40,585 nt of DNA from Cellulomonas rhizosphaerae. Lineage in GTDB: Bacteria > Actinomycetota > Actinomycetes > Actinomycetales > Cellulomonadaceae. Below are positions 25,854 to 34,558 of the stretch, one piece after another; position 1 is the stretch's first letter; every line of letters begins with the position of its first letter. A model generated the notes under the pieces. That model was not told the DNA's origin. It searched no databases and saw only the letters and a program-made list of their open reading frames with translations. The position numbers and the translations under genes are program-made. Location: the NCBI RefSeq assembly GCF_003470205.1, contig NZ_QWKP01000207.1, forward strand, positions 1 through 40,585, read 5' to 3'.

Positions 25854-27149
25854 GTGCTAGGCGCATTCGTGCGGGCGTTCAGGACGCCCGACCTGCGGCG
25901 GAAGCTGCTCTTCACGATCAGCATCATGGTCGTGTTCCGCATCGGCTCCTTCCTGCCGACGCCCGGGGTGTCTTACCCCAACGTCCAGAAGTGCATCGAT
26001 GCGACGGCGGACAACAACCTGCTGGGGCTCGTGAACCTGTTCAGCGGCGGCGCCCTCGTGCACCTGTCGGTGTTCGCGCTCGGGATCATGCCGTACATCA
26101 CGGCGAGCATCATCGTGCAGCTCCTCCGGGTGGTCATCCCCAAGTTCGAGGAGCTCCACAAGGAGGGTCAGGCCGGCACCGCGAAGCTCACGCAGTACAC
26201 GCGGTACCTGACCATCGGCCTCGCGATCCTGCAGTCGACGACGATCATCACGATCGCGCGCTCCGGCCAGCTCTTCAGCGGCTGCGAGTTCGACGTGATC
26301 CCCGACGACTCGTGGGTCACGCTGCTCATCATGGTCATCACGATGACCGCCGGTACGGGCCTGATCATGTGGCTCGGCGAGCTCATCACCGAGCGCGGCG
26401 TCGGCAACGGCATGTCGCTGCTCATCTTCACGTCGATCGCGGCGAGCTTCCCCGGCGCCATGTGGTCGATCGCCGGTGGCGCTAACGGCGCCTCGAAGTT
26501 CATCGTGGTCCTCGCGATCATCGTCCTGGTCATCGGGCTCGTCGTCTTCGTCGAGCAGAGCCAGCGCCGCATCCCGGTGCAGTACGCCAAGCGCATGGTC
26601 GGTCGCCGCATGTACGGCGGCTCGAGCACCTACATCCCGATCAAGATCAACATGGCCGGTGTCATCCCGGTGATCTTCGCGTCGTCGCTGCTCGCCATCC
26701 CGGGCCTCATCGCCCAGTTCGGCGACCAGACGTCCGACTGGGTCCAGTGGGTCTCGCTGCACGTCGCTCAGCAGAGCGCGCCGCTGCACCTGCTGCTGTA
26801 CGTGGTCCTGATCATCTTCTTCTGCTACTTCTACACGGCCATCACGTTCAACCCGGACGAGGTCGCCGACAACATGAAGAAGTACGGCGGCTTCATCCCC
26901 GGCATCCGCGCCGGCCGCCCCACCGCGGACTACCTGAGCTACGTGATCTCCCGGATCACGGCGCCCGGCGCGATCTACCTCGCGCTGGTCGCGCTCATCC
27001 CGACGATCACGTTCATCGTGCTCAACGTCGACAACAACATCCCGTTCGGCGGCTCGTCGATCCTCATCGTCGTCGGCGTCGGCCTGGAGACGGTCAAGCA
27101 GATCCAGAGCCAGCTCGAGCAGCGCCACTACGAGGGCTTCCTGCGATGA
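25854..27149 (+). CDS. secY: Preprotein translocase subunit SecY
   Basis: Channel-forming subunit of the Sec translocon, 431 residues with ten hydrophobic segments. GTG after ACAGGAGGAA. Landmarks: FRTPDLRRKLLFTI start, the QRRIPVQYAKR cytoplasmic loop, and the GGFIPGIRAGRPTADYL loop that contacts SecA and the ribosome. The stop overlaps the adk start in ATGA, so adk is translationally coupled. Confidence 0.98.
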   Translation: MLGAFVRAFRTPDLRRKLLFTISIMVVFRIGSFLPTPGVSYPNVQKCIDATADNNLLGLVNLFSGGALVHLSVFALGIMPYITASIIVQLLRVVIPKFEELHKEGQAGTAKLTQYTRYLTIGLAILQSTTIITIARSGQLFSGCEFDVIPDDSWVTLLIMVITMTAGTGLIMWLGELITERGVGNGMSLLIFTSIAASFPGAMWSIAGGANGASKFIVVLAIIVLVIGLVVFVEQSQRRIPVQYAKRMVGRRMYGGSSTYIPIKINMAGVIPVIFASSLLAIPGLIAQFGDQTSDWVQWVSLHVAQQSAPLHLLLYVVLIIFFCYFYTAITFNPDEVADNMKKYGGFIPGIRAGRPTADYLSYVISRITAPGAIYLALVALIPTITFIVLNVDNNIPFGGSSILIVVGVGLETVKQIQSQLEQRHYEGFLR

Positions 27150-27724
27150 GCGCGAGGCTCGTCCTCCTCGGTCCTCCGGGTGCAGGCAAGGGCACCCAGG
27201 CCGCTCGGCTCGCCGAGCGCCTGGGGGTCCCGGCCATCTCGACCGGCGACATCTTCCGCGCCAACATCAAGGGCGGCACGGAGCTGGGTGTCCTCGCGCA
27301 GTCGTACTCCTCGCGGGGTGCGCTGGTGCCCGACGAGGTCACCAACGCGATGGTGCGCGACCGGCTGGCCGAGGCGGACGCCGCCGAGGGCTTCCTGCTC
27401 GACGGCTACCCCCGCAACGTGGCCCAGGTGGCCGAGCTCGAGTCGATCCTCGCGGACGCCGGCCTGGAGCTCGACCTCGCGCTCGAGATCACGGCCGACC
27501 CCGACGTCGTCACCGAGCGTCTGCTCAAGCGTGCCGAGATCGAGGGCCGCGAGGACGACACGGCCGACGTGATCCGCCACCGCCTCGACGTCTACGCCGA
27601 GCAGACGGCGCCCATCTCGGCGGTCTACGCCGAGCGGTCGCTGCTGGCGCAGGTGGACGGCATCGGCGAGGTCGACGAGGTCACCGAGCGGCTGCTCGCC
27701 GTGATCGGCACTGCGGCGAGCTGA
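27146..27724 (+). CDS. adk: Adenylate kinase
   Basis: ATP + AMP to 2 ADP, cytoplasmic, 192 residues. P-loop GPPGAGKGTQ at residues 9-18 and DGYPRN in the AMP-binding region. The lid is the short form without the four zinc cysteines. The long secY-overlapping frame upstream is not real; ATG 27146 gives the canonical LVLLGPPGAGKGT start. Sits between secY and map as in many Gram-positive bacteria. Confidence 0.98.
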   Translation: MSARLVLLGPPGAGKGTQAARLAERLGVPAISTGDIFRANIKGGTELGVLAQSYSSRGALVPDEVTNAMVRDRLAEADAAEGFLLDGYPRNVAQVAELESILADAGLELDLALEITADPDVVTERLLKRAEIEGREDDTADVIRHRLDVYAEQTAPISAVYAERSLLAQVDGIGEVDEVTERLLAVIGTAAS

Positions 27725-27731
27725 CGCGCTG

Positions 27732-28574
27732 ATGTTCGGCCGCGAGCGGATCGAGTACAAGACGCCGGAGCAGATGCTGCTCATGCGGCGGGCCGGACTC
27801 GTCGTCGCCGACGCCCTGGACGCCGTGCGCGGCCGTGTGGCAGCTGGCGCGACGACGGGTGACCTGGATGCCGTCGCGGCCGACGTGATCGCCGCAGCGG
27901 GCGCGACGCCGTCCTTCCTGGGCTACCACGGCTACCCCGCGGTGCTGTGCGTGTCCGTGAACGACGAGGTCGTCCACGGCATCCCGGGGGAGCGCGTGCT
28001 CGAGCCCGGCGACGTGGTTTCGATCGACTGCGGTGCCGTGGTCGACGGCTGGCACGGCGACTCGGCGATCTCGGTCGTCGTCGACGGCGGCACGCAGGCC
28101 GACGCCGACCTGGTCGCCACCACCGAGGCCGCGATGTGGGCCGGCATCGCCGCGCTCGCCGGCGGTGAGCGGCTCGGCGCCGTGGGGGAGGCGGTCGAGG
28201 ACGTCGTCGACGGCGCCCAGGCCGCGGGCCTCAACGGGGGAGCGCACTACGGGATCGTCCAGGAGTACGTGGGGCACGGCATCGGGACCGCGATGCACCA
28301 GCCGCCCGACGTCCTGAACTACCGCGCCCGGGACCGCGGGCCCAAGCTCCGCGCGGGCATGTGCCTGGCCGTGGAGCCGATGATCGTGCGCGGCTCGCGC
28401 GAGACCGTCGTCCTCGAGGACGACTGGACGGTCGTGACGACCGACGGGTCCCGTGCGGCGCACTGGGAGCACTCGGTGGCGGTGCACGACGACGGCATCT
28501 GGGTGCTCACCGCGCGCGACGGCGGTGCGGAGCGACTCGGGGCGCTCGGCGTGAGGATCGCCCCGCTCGCCTGA
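27732..28574 (+). CDS. map: Methionine aminopeptidase, type I
   Basis: Removes the initiator methionine from nascent proteins, 280 residues. The five metal ligands of the pita-bread fold are visible: Asp99, Asp110, His182, Glu215, Glu246, with the substrate histidine His82. It lacks the N-terminal SH3-binding extension seen in some actinobacterial paralogues. ATG eight bases after adk. Confidence 0.97.
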   Translation: MFGRERIEYKTPEQMLLMRRAGLVVADALDAVRGRVAAGATTGDLDAVAADVIAAAGATPSFLGYHGYPAVLCVSVNDEVVHGIPGERVLEPGDVVSIDCGAVVDGWHGDSAISVVVDGGTQADADLVATTEAAMWAGIAALAGGERLGAVGEAVEDVVDGAQAAGLNGGAHYGIVQEYVGHGIGTAMHQPPDVLNYRARDRGPKLRAGMCLAVEPMIVRGSRETVVLEDDWTVVTTDGSRAAHWEHSVAVHDDGIWVLTARDGGAERLGALGVRIAPLA

Positions 28575-28618
28575 CCGCGCACCGGACGGGACTGTCCTGC
28601 AGGTCACGTCGGCGGTGG

Positions 28619-28648
28619 TTTCGTCCGCTGGACCTCATGGCGTAGAGT
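28619..28648 (+). promoter_or_regulatory. Possible infA promoter
   Basis: TAGAGT (28643-28648) is a strong -10; TTTCGT (28619-28624) 18 bp upstream is a poor -35. It would give a leader of about 160 nt, which contains the hairpin ACGGCA-TGCC-TGCCGT (28747-28762). Confidence 0.45.
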
Positions 28649-28816
28649 TGTCCGTTGGGTGTGTGCGCCCTGTCTGTCCACTCGCGTCCTTCGGGCGCCG
28701 GGTTCGGCGTCAACCAGCACTCACTCTCCACGATGGTCGAGGACGTACGGCATGCCTGCCGTCCGGACGTAGGCCGTTCGTGGGTTGTTCCAGCAGACCG
28801 ACAGTTAGCGGAGGAC

Positions 28817-29038
28817 ATGGCGAAGAAGGACGGCGTCATCGAGATCGAGGGAAGTGTCGTCGAGGCACTCCCGAACGCGATGTTCCGCGTGGAGCTCACC
28901 AACGGCCACAAGGTTCTCGCGCACATCTCGGGCAAGATGCGCCAGCACTACATCCGGATCCTCCCCGAGGACCGCGTGGTGGTGGAGCTGAGCCCGTACG
29001 ACCTGTCCCGCGGTCGCATCGTCTACCGCTACAAGTAA
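28817..29038 (+). CDS. infA: Translation initiation factor IF-1
   Basis: OB-fold factor that blocks the 30S A site during initiation, 73 residues. ATG 28817 after GCGGAGGAC gives the canonical [20 protein letters not shown]; longer in-frame readings belong to the leader. Ends [12 protein letters not shown]. Confidence 0.98.
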   Translation: MAKKDGVIEIEGSVVEALPNAMFRVELTNGHKVLAHISGKMRQHYIRILPEDRVVVELSPYDLSRGRIVYRYK

Positions 29039-29105
29039 TCACCACATCAACACGCCGTCATGTCCCCGGAGCTCGGGGAACCGAACGGCGGCGGAGGAAC
29101 ACGCG

Positions 29106-29219
29106 ATGAAGGTCAAGCCCAGCGTCAAGAAGATCTGCGACAAGTGCAAGGTGATCCGCCGGCACGGTCGCGTCCAGGTGATCTGCGAGAACCTGCGCCA
29201 CAAGCAGCGCCAGGGCTGA
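29106..29219 (+). CDS. rpmJ: Ribosomal protein L36, zinc-binding type
   Basis: bL36, 37 residues, 67 bp after infA and preceded by GGCGGAGGA. The zinc site Cys11, Cys14, Cys27, His32 is intact (CDKCK ... CENLRH), so this is the zinc-requiring form. Typical infA-rpmJ-rpsM order. Confidence 0.97.
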   Translation: MKVKPSVKKICDKCKVIRRHGRVQVICENLRHKQRQG

Positions 29220-29225
29220 TGCCCT

Positions 29226-29283
29226 GACGCCGTCAGGCGTCTCGCAGTACCCAGCAACACCGACGGCCCTCAGCACGAGGGCC
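29226..29283 (+). terminator. Paired hairpins after rpmJ
   Basis: GACGCC-GTCA-GGCGTC (29226-29241) and GGCCCTC-AGCAC-GAGGGCC (29265-29283) within the 198-bp gap between rpmJ and rpsM. Neither has a T tract. A further GC-rich foldable stretch runs to about 29365. May be partial terminators or processing sites; no clear rpsM promoter was found. Confidence 0.4.
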
Positions 29284-29417
29284 GGCACAGCGCACCACCA
29301 CTCCGGTGCTCGGCCCCAGGGCCGGGACCGGCGAACCCTCGGTCGGAGGCCGGGGCCCGCAGCACGCGGGAGGGTGGCGCGGAAGACCTCCGACGCAGTT
29401 CAGGAGCCACCAGGCAC

Positions 29418-29795
29418 ATGGCACGTCTTATCGGAGTAGACCTCCCCCGCGAGAAGCGGCTGGAGATCGCGCTCACCTACATCTTCGGGGTTGGCCGCAC
29501 GCGCGCCAAGCAGACCCTGGCCGCCACCGGCATCTCCGGTGACCTTCGCGTGAAGGACATCGGCGACACCGAGCTCGTCGCCCTGCGCGACTACCTCGAG
29601 TCCAGCTTCAAGCTCGAGGGTGACCTCCGCCGTGAGGTCGCCGCCGACATCCGCCGCAAGGTCGAGATCGGCTGCTACGAGGGTCTGCGTCACCGCCGCG
29701 GCCTTCCCGTGCGCGGTCAGCGCACGAAGACCAACGCGCGTACCCGCAAGGGCCCCAAGCGCACCGTCGCCGGCAAGAAGAAGGCGCGCAAGTAG
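29418..29795 (+). CDS. rpsM: Ribosomal protein S13
   Basis: uS13, 125 residues, 30S head protein in bridge B1. [20 protein letters not shown] start, [20 protein letters not shown] and a lysine-rich C terminus. ATG start. Confidence 0.98.
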   Translation: MARLIGVDLPREKRLEIALTYIFGVGRTRAKQTLAATGISGDLRVKDIGDTELVALRDYLESSFKLEGDLRREVAADIRRKVEIGCYEGLRHRRGLPVRGQRTKTNARTRKGPKRTVAGKKKARK

Positions 29796-29859
29796 CCCTG
29801 TCCGCAGCCGCGCGAGACACCGCGCAGCCGGACCCTCGTTCCTGTAGAGAGAAGAAGAC

Positions 29860-30261
29860 ATGCCTCCCAAGACTCGTTCCGCAGTGCGCAAGCCGCGCCG
29901 CAAGGAGAAGAAGAACATCTCCCACGGCCAGGCGCACATCAAGAGCACGTTCAACAACACGATCATCTCGATCACCGACCCGTCGGGCGCCGTCATTGCG
30001 TCCGCGTCGTCGGGCCAGGTCGGCTTCAAGGGCTCGCGCAAGTCGACGCCCTTCGCCGCCCAGCTCGCCGCCGAGGCCGCCGCTCGTCGTGCGCAGGAGC
30101 ACGGCATGCGCAAGGTCGACGTCTTCGTGAAGGGCCCGGGCTCGGGCCGCGAGACCGCGATCCGTTCGCTGCAGGCCACGGGCCTCGAGGTCGGTTCGAT
30201 CCAGGACGTGACGCCCCAGGCGCACAACGGCTGCCGCCCGCCGAAGCGTCGCCGCGTCTGA
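29860..30261 (+). CDS. rpsK: Ribosomal protein S11
   Basis: uS11, 133 residues, lines the E-site mRNA path on the 30S platform. [18 protein letters not shown] and [11 protein letters not shown] are the family marks. ATG after GAGAGAAGAAG. rpsD, often next, is missing; a terminator follows. Confidence 0.98.
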   Translation: MPPKTRSAVRKPRRKEKKNISHGQAHIKSTFNNTIISITDPSGAVIASASSGQVGFKGSRKSTPFAAQLAAEAAARRAQEHGMRKVDVFVKGPGSGRETAIRSLQATGLEVGSIQDVTPQAHNGCRPPKRRRV

Positions 30262-30270
30262 CCATCCGTA

Positions 30271-30304
30271 CCCCGGGAGCGAGTAACTCGCTCCCGGGGG
30301 TTTC
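30271..30304 (+). terminator. Terminator after rpsK
   Basis: Perfect 13-pair stem (30271-30283 with 30287-30299), TAA loop, then GTTTCG. Strong intrinsic terminator that separates rpsM-rpsK from rpoA. Confidence 0.88.
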
Positions 30305-30320
30305 GCCTGTCCCGCCCCGG

Positions 30321-30349
30321 TGGACCGAGACCGCGGCGGTCTGTAGTAC
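30321..30349 (+). promoter_or_regulatory. Likely rpoA promoter
   Basis: TGGACC (30321-30326), 17-bp spacer, TAGTAC (30344-30349). The -35 TGGAC is the same as in the rpoB promoter. The spacer is almost entirely a perfect palindrome (30328-30342). Confidence 0.6.
30328..30342. promoter_or_regulatory. 15-bp palindrome in rpoA promoter spacer
   Basis: AGACCGC-G-GCGGTCT: seven-base perfect arms around one base, lying between the -35 and -10. Placement is that of a repressor or MerR-like activator site; no regulator is identified. Confidence 0.5.
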
Positions 30350-30394
30350 CTGCGGCGTGTCATATGGCGGACGCCCGCTGAGAGGAATCACACC

Positions 30395-31405
30395 GTGCTG
30401 ATCGCACAGCGCCCCACCCTGACCGAAGAGGTCATCTCGGAGAACCGCTCGCGGTTCTCCATCGAGCCGCTCGAGCCCGGCTTCGGCTACACGCTCGGCA
30501 ACTCGCTGCGCCGGACGCTGCTGTCCTCCATCCCCGGTGCCGCCGTCACGTCGATCCGTATCGACGGCGTGCTGCACGAGTTCTCGACCGTGCCCGGGGT
30601 CAAGGAGGATGTCACCGAGATCATCCTCAACATCAAGCAGCTGGTCGTCTCCTCGGAGAACGACGAGCCTGTCGTGATGTACCTGCGCAAGCAGGGTGCC
30701 GGCGAGGTCTCGGCCGCGGACATCGTGCCGCCGGCCGGCGTCGAGGTCCACAACCCCGGCCTGCACCTGGCGACGCTGAACGACAAGGGCAAGCTCGAGA
30801 TCGAGCTCACGGTCGAGCGTGGCCGTGGCTACGTGTCGGCGAACCAGAACAAGTCGTTCGACGCCGAGATCGGCCGCATCCCGGTCGACTCGATCTACTC
30901 GCCCGTCCTCAAGGTGACCTACAAGGTCGAGGCGACGCGTGTCGAGCAGCGCACGGACTTCGACAAGCTCATCGTCGACGTCGAGACCAAGGCCGCGATC
31001 AGCCCGCGCGACGCTCTCGCGTCCGCCGGCAAGACGCTGGTCGAGCTCTTCGGCCTGGCGCGTGAGCTCAACGTCGAGGCCGAGGGCATCGAGATCGGCC
31101 CGTCCCCGACGGACGCCGCTCTCGCCGCCGACCTCGCGCTGCCGATCGAGGACCTGCAGCTGACGATCCGGTCGTACAACTGCCTCAAGCGTGAGGGCAT
31201 CCACTCCGTGGGTGAGCTCGTGGCGCGCTCCGAGGCCGACCTGCTCGACATCCGCAACTTCGGTGCGAAGTCGATCACCGAGGTCAAGGAGAAGCTGGCC
31301 GAGCTGGGGCTGACCCTCAAGGACAGCCCGCTCGACTTCGACCCGAGCACGGCCTACGCCTACGGCGACGACGAGGGCGACTTCGTCGAGGACGAGCAGT
31401 ACTGA
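30395..31405 (+). CDS. rpoA: RNA polymerase alpha subunit RpoA
   Basis: Assembly platform and promoter UP-element binder of RNA polymerase, 336 residues. GTG start gives [13 protein letters not shown]. The N-terminal domain has [22 protein letters not shown]; the C-terminal domain has [20 protein letters not shown] short acidic tail ([12 protein letters not shown]) ends the protein, usual for actinobacteria. Has its own promoter and is followed by rplQ. Confidence 0.98.
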   Translation: MLIAQRPTLTEEVISENRSRFSIEPLEPGFGYTLGNSLRRTLLSSIPGAAVTSIRIDGVLHEFSTVPGVKEDVTEIILNIKQLVVSSENDEPVVMYLRKQGAGEVSAADIVPPAGVEVHNPGLHLATLNDKGKLEIELTVERGRGYVSANQNKSFDAEIGRIPVDSIYSPVLKVTYKVEATRVEQRTDFDKLIVDVETKAAISPRDALASAGKTLVELFGLARELNVEAEGIEIGPSPTDAALAADLALPIEDLQLTIRSYNCLKREGIHSVGELVARSEADLLDIRNFGAKSITEVKEKLAELGLTLKDSPLDFDPSTAYAYGDDEGDFVEDEQY

Positions 31406-31470
31406 CGCCGGGGGAACGCATCCGCTGACGCGGGTGCGTCGCCCATCATTGGAACTCAAGGAGACTGACC

Positions 31471-32004
31471 ATGCCTACGCCCACCAAGGGTCCCCGGCTC
31501 GGTGGCGGACCGGCTCACGAGCGGCTGATCCTCGCGAACCTCGCGACGGCGCTGTTCGAGCACAAGCGCATCACGACGACGGAGACCAAGGCCAAGCGCC
31601 TTCGCCCCCTCGCCGAGCGCCTGATCACGTTCGCCAAGCGCGGTGACCTGCACGCGCGTCGTCGCGTGATGACCGTCGTCAAGGACAAGAGCGTGGTGCA
31701 CGCGCTGTTCACCGAGATCGCCCCGGCCATGGCCGAGCGCGAGGGTGGCTACACGCGCATCACCAAGATCGGCCCCCGCAAGGGCGACAACGCCCCCATG
31801 GCCGTGATCGAGCTCGTTCTCGAGCCCGTCTCGCCCAAGCAGGCCGTCGTCCGCGAGGCCACGAAGGCCGCCAAGAAGGCTGCTCCCAAGGCTGAGGCCG
31901 CCCCGGTCGAGGAGGCCCCCGTCGAGGAGGCTCCCGTCGAGGAGACCACTGCTGACGAGACGGCCCCCGAGGCCGCTGCCGACGAGAAGGCCGACAAGGC
32001 CTGA
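31471..32004 (+). CDS. rplQ: Ribosomal protein L17 with acidic tail
   Basis: bL17, 177 residues, at the tunnel exit. The core (about residues 1-118) is standard, starting [18 protein letters not shown]. The last 55 residues are a disordered Ala/Glu/Pro tail with tandem VEEAP units encoded by a 15-bp DNA repeat at 31906-31944. ATG after CAAGGAGAC. Confidence 0.97.
   Translation: MPTPTKGPRLGGGPAHERLILANLATALFEHKRITTTETKAKRLRPLAERLITFAKRGDLHARRRVMTVVKDKSVVHALFTEIAPAMAEREGGYTRITKIGPRKGDNAPMAVIELVLEPVSPKQAVVREATKAAKKAAPKAEAAPVEEAPVEEAPVEETTADETAPEAAADEKADKA
31906..31944 (+). repeat. 15-bp tandem repeat in rplQ tail
   Basis: GTCGAGGAGGCCCCC, then a near-copy with one T/C change, then a partial third unit. 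Encodes repeated Val-Glu-Glu-Ala-Pro. Possible site of slippage. Confidence 0.75.
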
Positions 32005-32018
32005 CGCCAGCACCCATC

Positions 32019-32056
32019 GAAGGCCCGGACCCCCGTGGGGTGTCCGGGCCTTCGTG
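32019..32056 (+). terminator. rplQ terminator
   Basis: Twelve-pair stem GAAGGCCCGGAC (32019-32030) with 32042-32053, extended by CCCC-GT-GGGG and one bulged T. The 3' side ends CCTTCGTGC, so the T tract is poor, but the stem is very stable. Confidence 0.75.
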
Positions 32057-32089
32057 CATCCCCACCCACTGGCGCACTCGCGGGTGTCT

Positions 32090-32121
32090 GGGGGTGGGTG
32101 GGTAGGTTGGGGCGGGTGGGG
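32090..32121 (+). promoter_or_regulatory. G-quadruplex motif over hydrolase promoter
   Basis: Six runs of three or more G (32090-32094, 32096-32098, 32100-32102, 32109-32112, 32114-32116, 32118-32121) with loops of one base except the TAGGTT loop. TAGGTT (32103-32108) is also the likely -10 of the next gene. Quadruplex formation is inferred from pattern only. Confidence 0.5.
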
Positions 32122-32883
32122 ATGCCGGTGGTGCTCGTGCACGGGCTGCGCACGTCGCGGACCATGTGGAGGTACCAGGTCGAGGCGCTCGAGCGTGCGG
32201 GTCACCGCGCGATCGCGGTGGACCTCCCGGGACACGGGGCACGGCTCGACGAGCCGTTCACGCTCGACGCGGCTGTCGAGACGGTGCGCGGGGCGCTCGC
32301 CGAGGCGGTCGCGACGGTGGCGGCGGCGCCCGACGAGGTTCCCCGTGCCTTGCTCGTCGGGCTCTCGCTCGGCGGCTACACCGCGATCGCGACGGCAGCT
32401 CGCCACCCGCAGCACGTCGCCGGACTGGTCGCCGCGAGCTGCTCGACCCGGCCGGCATCCGCGGTGCTGTCGACCTGGGGAGTGGCGGCACGTGGCATCG
32501 GCGCCCTGCCGGACCGTGGCGCGCGGCTCAACCAGAGCCTCGTCGACCGGACGCTACCCGCCGCCGGCGCCGCGGACGTGGGCGCGGGCGGCTACGCGCT
32601 CGACGCCACCGTGCCCGTGCTGCGCGCGATGCGGGAGGCGCACCCGCTCGACGACCTTGCCCGGGTCGAGGCGCCGGTGTGGATCGTCAACGGCTCGCTC
32701 GACCACTTCCGCGGCGAGGAGCGGCGGTTCGTCGGCGCGTGCCGCGACGGGCGGCTCGTCGTCGTGCCGCGAGCGACCCACCTGGTGAGCCTCGTCCAGC
32801 CCGTGCGGTTCACGCGCGTGCTGCTCGAGGCGCTCGACGAGCTCGAGGCGAACCGGTCGAGCACGCCCAGCCGTGCGAACTAG
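32116..32883 (+). CDS. Alpha/beta hydrolase
   Basis: 255 residues, cytoplasmic, substrate unknown. The oxyanion segment LVHGLRTSRTMW opens the fold; the nucleophile is Ser84 in VGLSLGGY, with likely acid Asp196 (NGSLDHF) and base His222 (RATHLV). A lid-like insert of about 70 residues precedes the acid. GTG 32116 is seven bases after TAGGTT and would be leaderless; ATG 32122, which shortens it by two residues, is equally possible. It converges on the ROK gene with a four-base overlap. Confidence 0.88.
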   Translation: MGMPVVLVHGLRTSRTMWRYQVEALERAGHRAIAVDLPGHGARLDEPFTLDAAVETVRGALAEAVATVAAAPDEVPRALLVGLSLGGYTAIATAARHPQHVAGLVAASCSTRPASAVLSTWGVAARGIGALPDRGARLNQSLVDRTLPAAGAADVGAGGYALDATVPVLRAMREAHPLDDLARVEAPVWIVNGSLDHFRGEERRFVGACRDGRLVVVPRATHLVSLVQPVRFTRVLLEALDELEANRSSTPSRAN

Positions 32884-33644
32884 GCCGTCCCGAGCGCCCA
32901 GGCGCGCACGCCGCCGACGATCCCCGCCTGGTTGGGCACCACGGTGACGAGGTCGCCGAGCCGCGCGATCACCGCCGGCGTGACGTTCTGCGCGTTGCCG
33001 CCGCCGAGGTAGAGCCGGTCCCAGCGCACGACGGGCCACAGCCCCTCCACCACGCGCTGGACGCGCCGCGACCACAGCGTGTTGCCGAGCCGGCGCCGCT
33101 CGACCTGCCCGATGTAGACGTCGTAGGTGAGGCCGCGCCGGACGGGCGCGTGCGACAGCTCGAGGTGCGGGGCGAGGTCGCCGCGGTCGAACAGGGCGGC
33201 ACCCAGCCCGGTGCCGAGCGTGAGCACGAGCTCGATCCCGTCGCCCGTGACCACGCCCGCGCCGTGCACCTCGGCGTCGTTGAGGACGAGGGTGGGCAGG
33301 CCGAGCCGCTGCTCGAGCAGCGCGCGGACGTCGCAGCCGTGCCAGGCGGCGGCGAGCTCGGGGACGATCGGCGACCGCGGCCCGGAGCGCGTCACGTAGT
33401 GCGGGGTCGCGACGACGACGCCGTGGCGGATCATGCCGGGCACCCCGACCGTCACCCGTTGCGCCGGGGGTAGGTCGGCGGCGAGCTCGGCGATCGTGTC
33501 CGCGAGGCGCTCGGGCGGCAGGGGGTACGGGGTCCGGACGCGCACGGGCGGCGCGTGCAGCACCCCGGACTCGTCCAGCACCGAGGCCTTGATGCCGCTG
33601 CCGCCGCAGTCGACGCCCAGCGTGGAGATCTGGCCGCGGGTCAC
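32880..33644 (-). CDS. ROK-family polyphosphate-glucokinase-like protein
   Basis: 254 residues. The phosphate loop LGVDCGGSGIKASVLD (residues 9 on), catalytic Asp123 in LVLNDAEVHG, and LVLTLGTGLGAALFDRGDLAP match the polyphosphate glucokinase branch of the ROK family, as do RVQRVVEGL and the closing VVPNQAGIVGG. The zinc CxCGxxGCxE motif of most ROK kinases is absent, as in that branch. It probably phosphorylates glucose or a related sugar, with polyphosphate or ATP as donor (inference). GTG 33644 lies seven bases from TACGGT on the minus strand, so it is likely leaderless. Divergent from truA. Confidence 0.85.
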   Translation of the reverse strand: MTRGQISTLGVDCGGSGIKASVLDESGVLHAPPVRVRTPYPLPPERLADTIAELAADLPPAQRVTVGVPGMIRHGVVVATPHYVTRSGPRSPIVPELAAAWHGCDVRALLEQRLGLPTLVLNDAEVHGAGVVTGDGIELVLTLGTGLGAALFDRGDLAPHLELSHAPVRRGLTYDVYIGQVERRRLGNTLWSRRVQRVVEGLWPVVRWDRLYLGGGNAQNVTPAVIARLGDLVTVVPNQAGIVGGVRAWALGTA

Positions 33645-33682
33645 GGGCCCCACCGTAGCGATCCGCCGCCTACCGTGGTGGC
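33645..33682. promoter_or_regulatory. Divergent leaderless promoters, ROK gene and truA
   Basis: Only 38 bp separate the two starts. TACCGT (33671-33676) is six bases before the truA GTG. TACGGT on the minus strand (33657-33652) is seven bases before the ROK GTG. No Shine-Dalgarno sequence fits either gene, and each -35 region must overlap the other gene's promoter or 5' end. Confidence 0.6.
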
Positions 33683-34552
33683 GTGATCCGCTTGCGCCTC
33701 GACCTCGCCTACGACGGGACCGCCTTCGCAGGATGGGCCAAGCAGCCCGGCCTGCGCACGGTCGAAGCCGTCCTGGAGGAGGCCCTCGCCACCATCCTGC
33801 GCACCGGCCCCCGGGGCGTGCCGACCCCGCGCGTGACGGTGGCGGGCCGCACCGACGCGGGCGTGCACGCCCGGGGCCAGGTGGCGCACGTCGACATCGA
33901 GGACGACGCCCTCCAGGCCTCGCGAGGCCGCGGCGACCGCCCGCTGCTCGAGGCGCTCGTCGCGCGCCTGTCCGGCGTGCTCCCGCCCGACCTCGTCGTG
34001 CACCGCGCGACGGACGCGCCCGACGGGTTCGACGCCCGGTTCTCCGCGATCCGGCGGCGGTACACCTACCGCCTCTGCGACGACACGACGGCCCGCGACC
34101 CGCTCGCACGCACCTCGGTCGTCTGGCACCGCCGCACCCTCGACGTCGAGGCGATGCAGAAGTCGGCCGAGCCGCTCGTCGGGCTCCACGACTTCGCCGC
34201 CTTCTGCAAGCCGCGAGAGGGTGCGACGACGATCCGCACGCTCGAGGTGTTCACGTGGTCCCGCGACGAGGCTGGCCTCGTGGTGGCGGACGTGCAGGCG
34301 GACGCGTTCTGCCACTCGATGGTCCGCTCCCTCGTCGGCGCGAGCCTGGCCGTGGGGGAGGGGCGGCGCGGGACCGACTGGCCGGGCCTGCAGCTGGCGG
34401 GGCGCAGCCGCGACGGCAAGACGCACGTCGCGCCCGCGCACGGGCTCACGCTGGAGGAGGTCTCCTACCCGCCCGACCAGGAGATGGCCGACCGAGCGGC
34501 TCTGACCCGCGCTCGTCGTTCGGTCGAGCAGGTCGCACCGGCCTGCTGCTGA
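33683..34552 (+). CDS. truA: tRNA pseudouridine(38-40) synthase TruA
   Basis: Makes pseudouridine at positions 38-40 of the tRNA anticodon arm, 289 residues. Catalytic Asp58 lies in AGRTDAGVHARGQV; RYTYRL and FCHSMVRSLVGA are family marks. The extra C-terminal 30 residues are not conserved. In many actinobacteria truA follows rplQ directly; here two genes intervene. Confidence 0.97.
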   Translation: MIRLRLDLAYDGTAFAGWAKQPGLRTVEAVLEEALATILRTGPRGVPTPRVTVAGRTDAGVHARGQVAHVDIEDDALQASRGRGDRPLLEALVARLSGVLPPDLVVHRATDAPDGFDARFSAIRRRYTYRLCDDTTARDPLARTSVVWHRRTLDVEAMQKSAEPLVGLHDFAAFCKPREGATTIRTLEVFTWSRDEAGLVVADVQADAFCHSMVRSLVGASLAVGEGRRGTDWPGLQLAGRSRDGKTHVAPAHGLTLEEVSYPPDQEMADRAALTRARRSVEQVAPACC

Positions 34553-34558
34553 CGCGCC

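Noticed and set aside
32166..33473. A 435-codon + strand frame overlapping the hydrolase and ROK genes
   Set aside because: Arg/Ala/Gly-rich shadow frame; both overlapped genes have full catalytic motifs.
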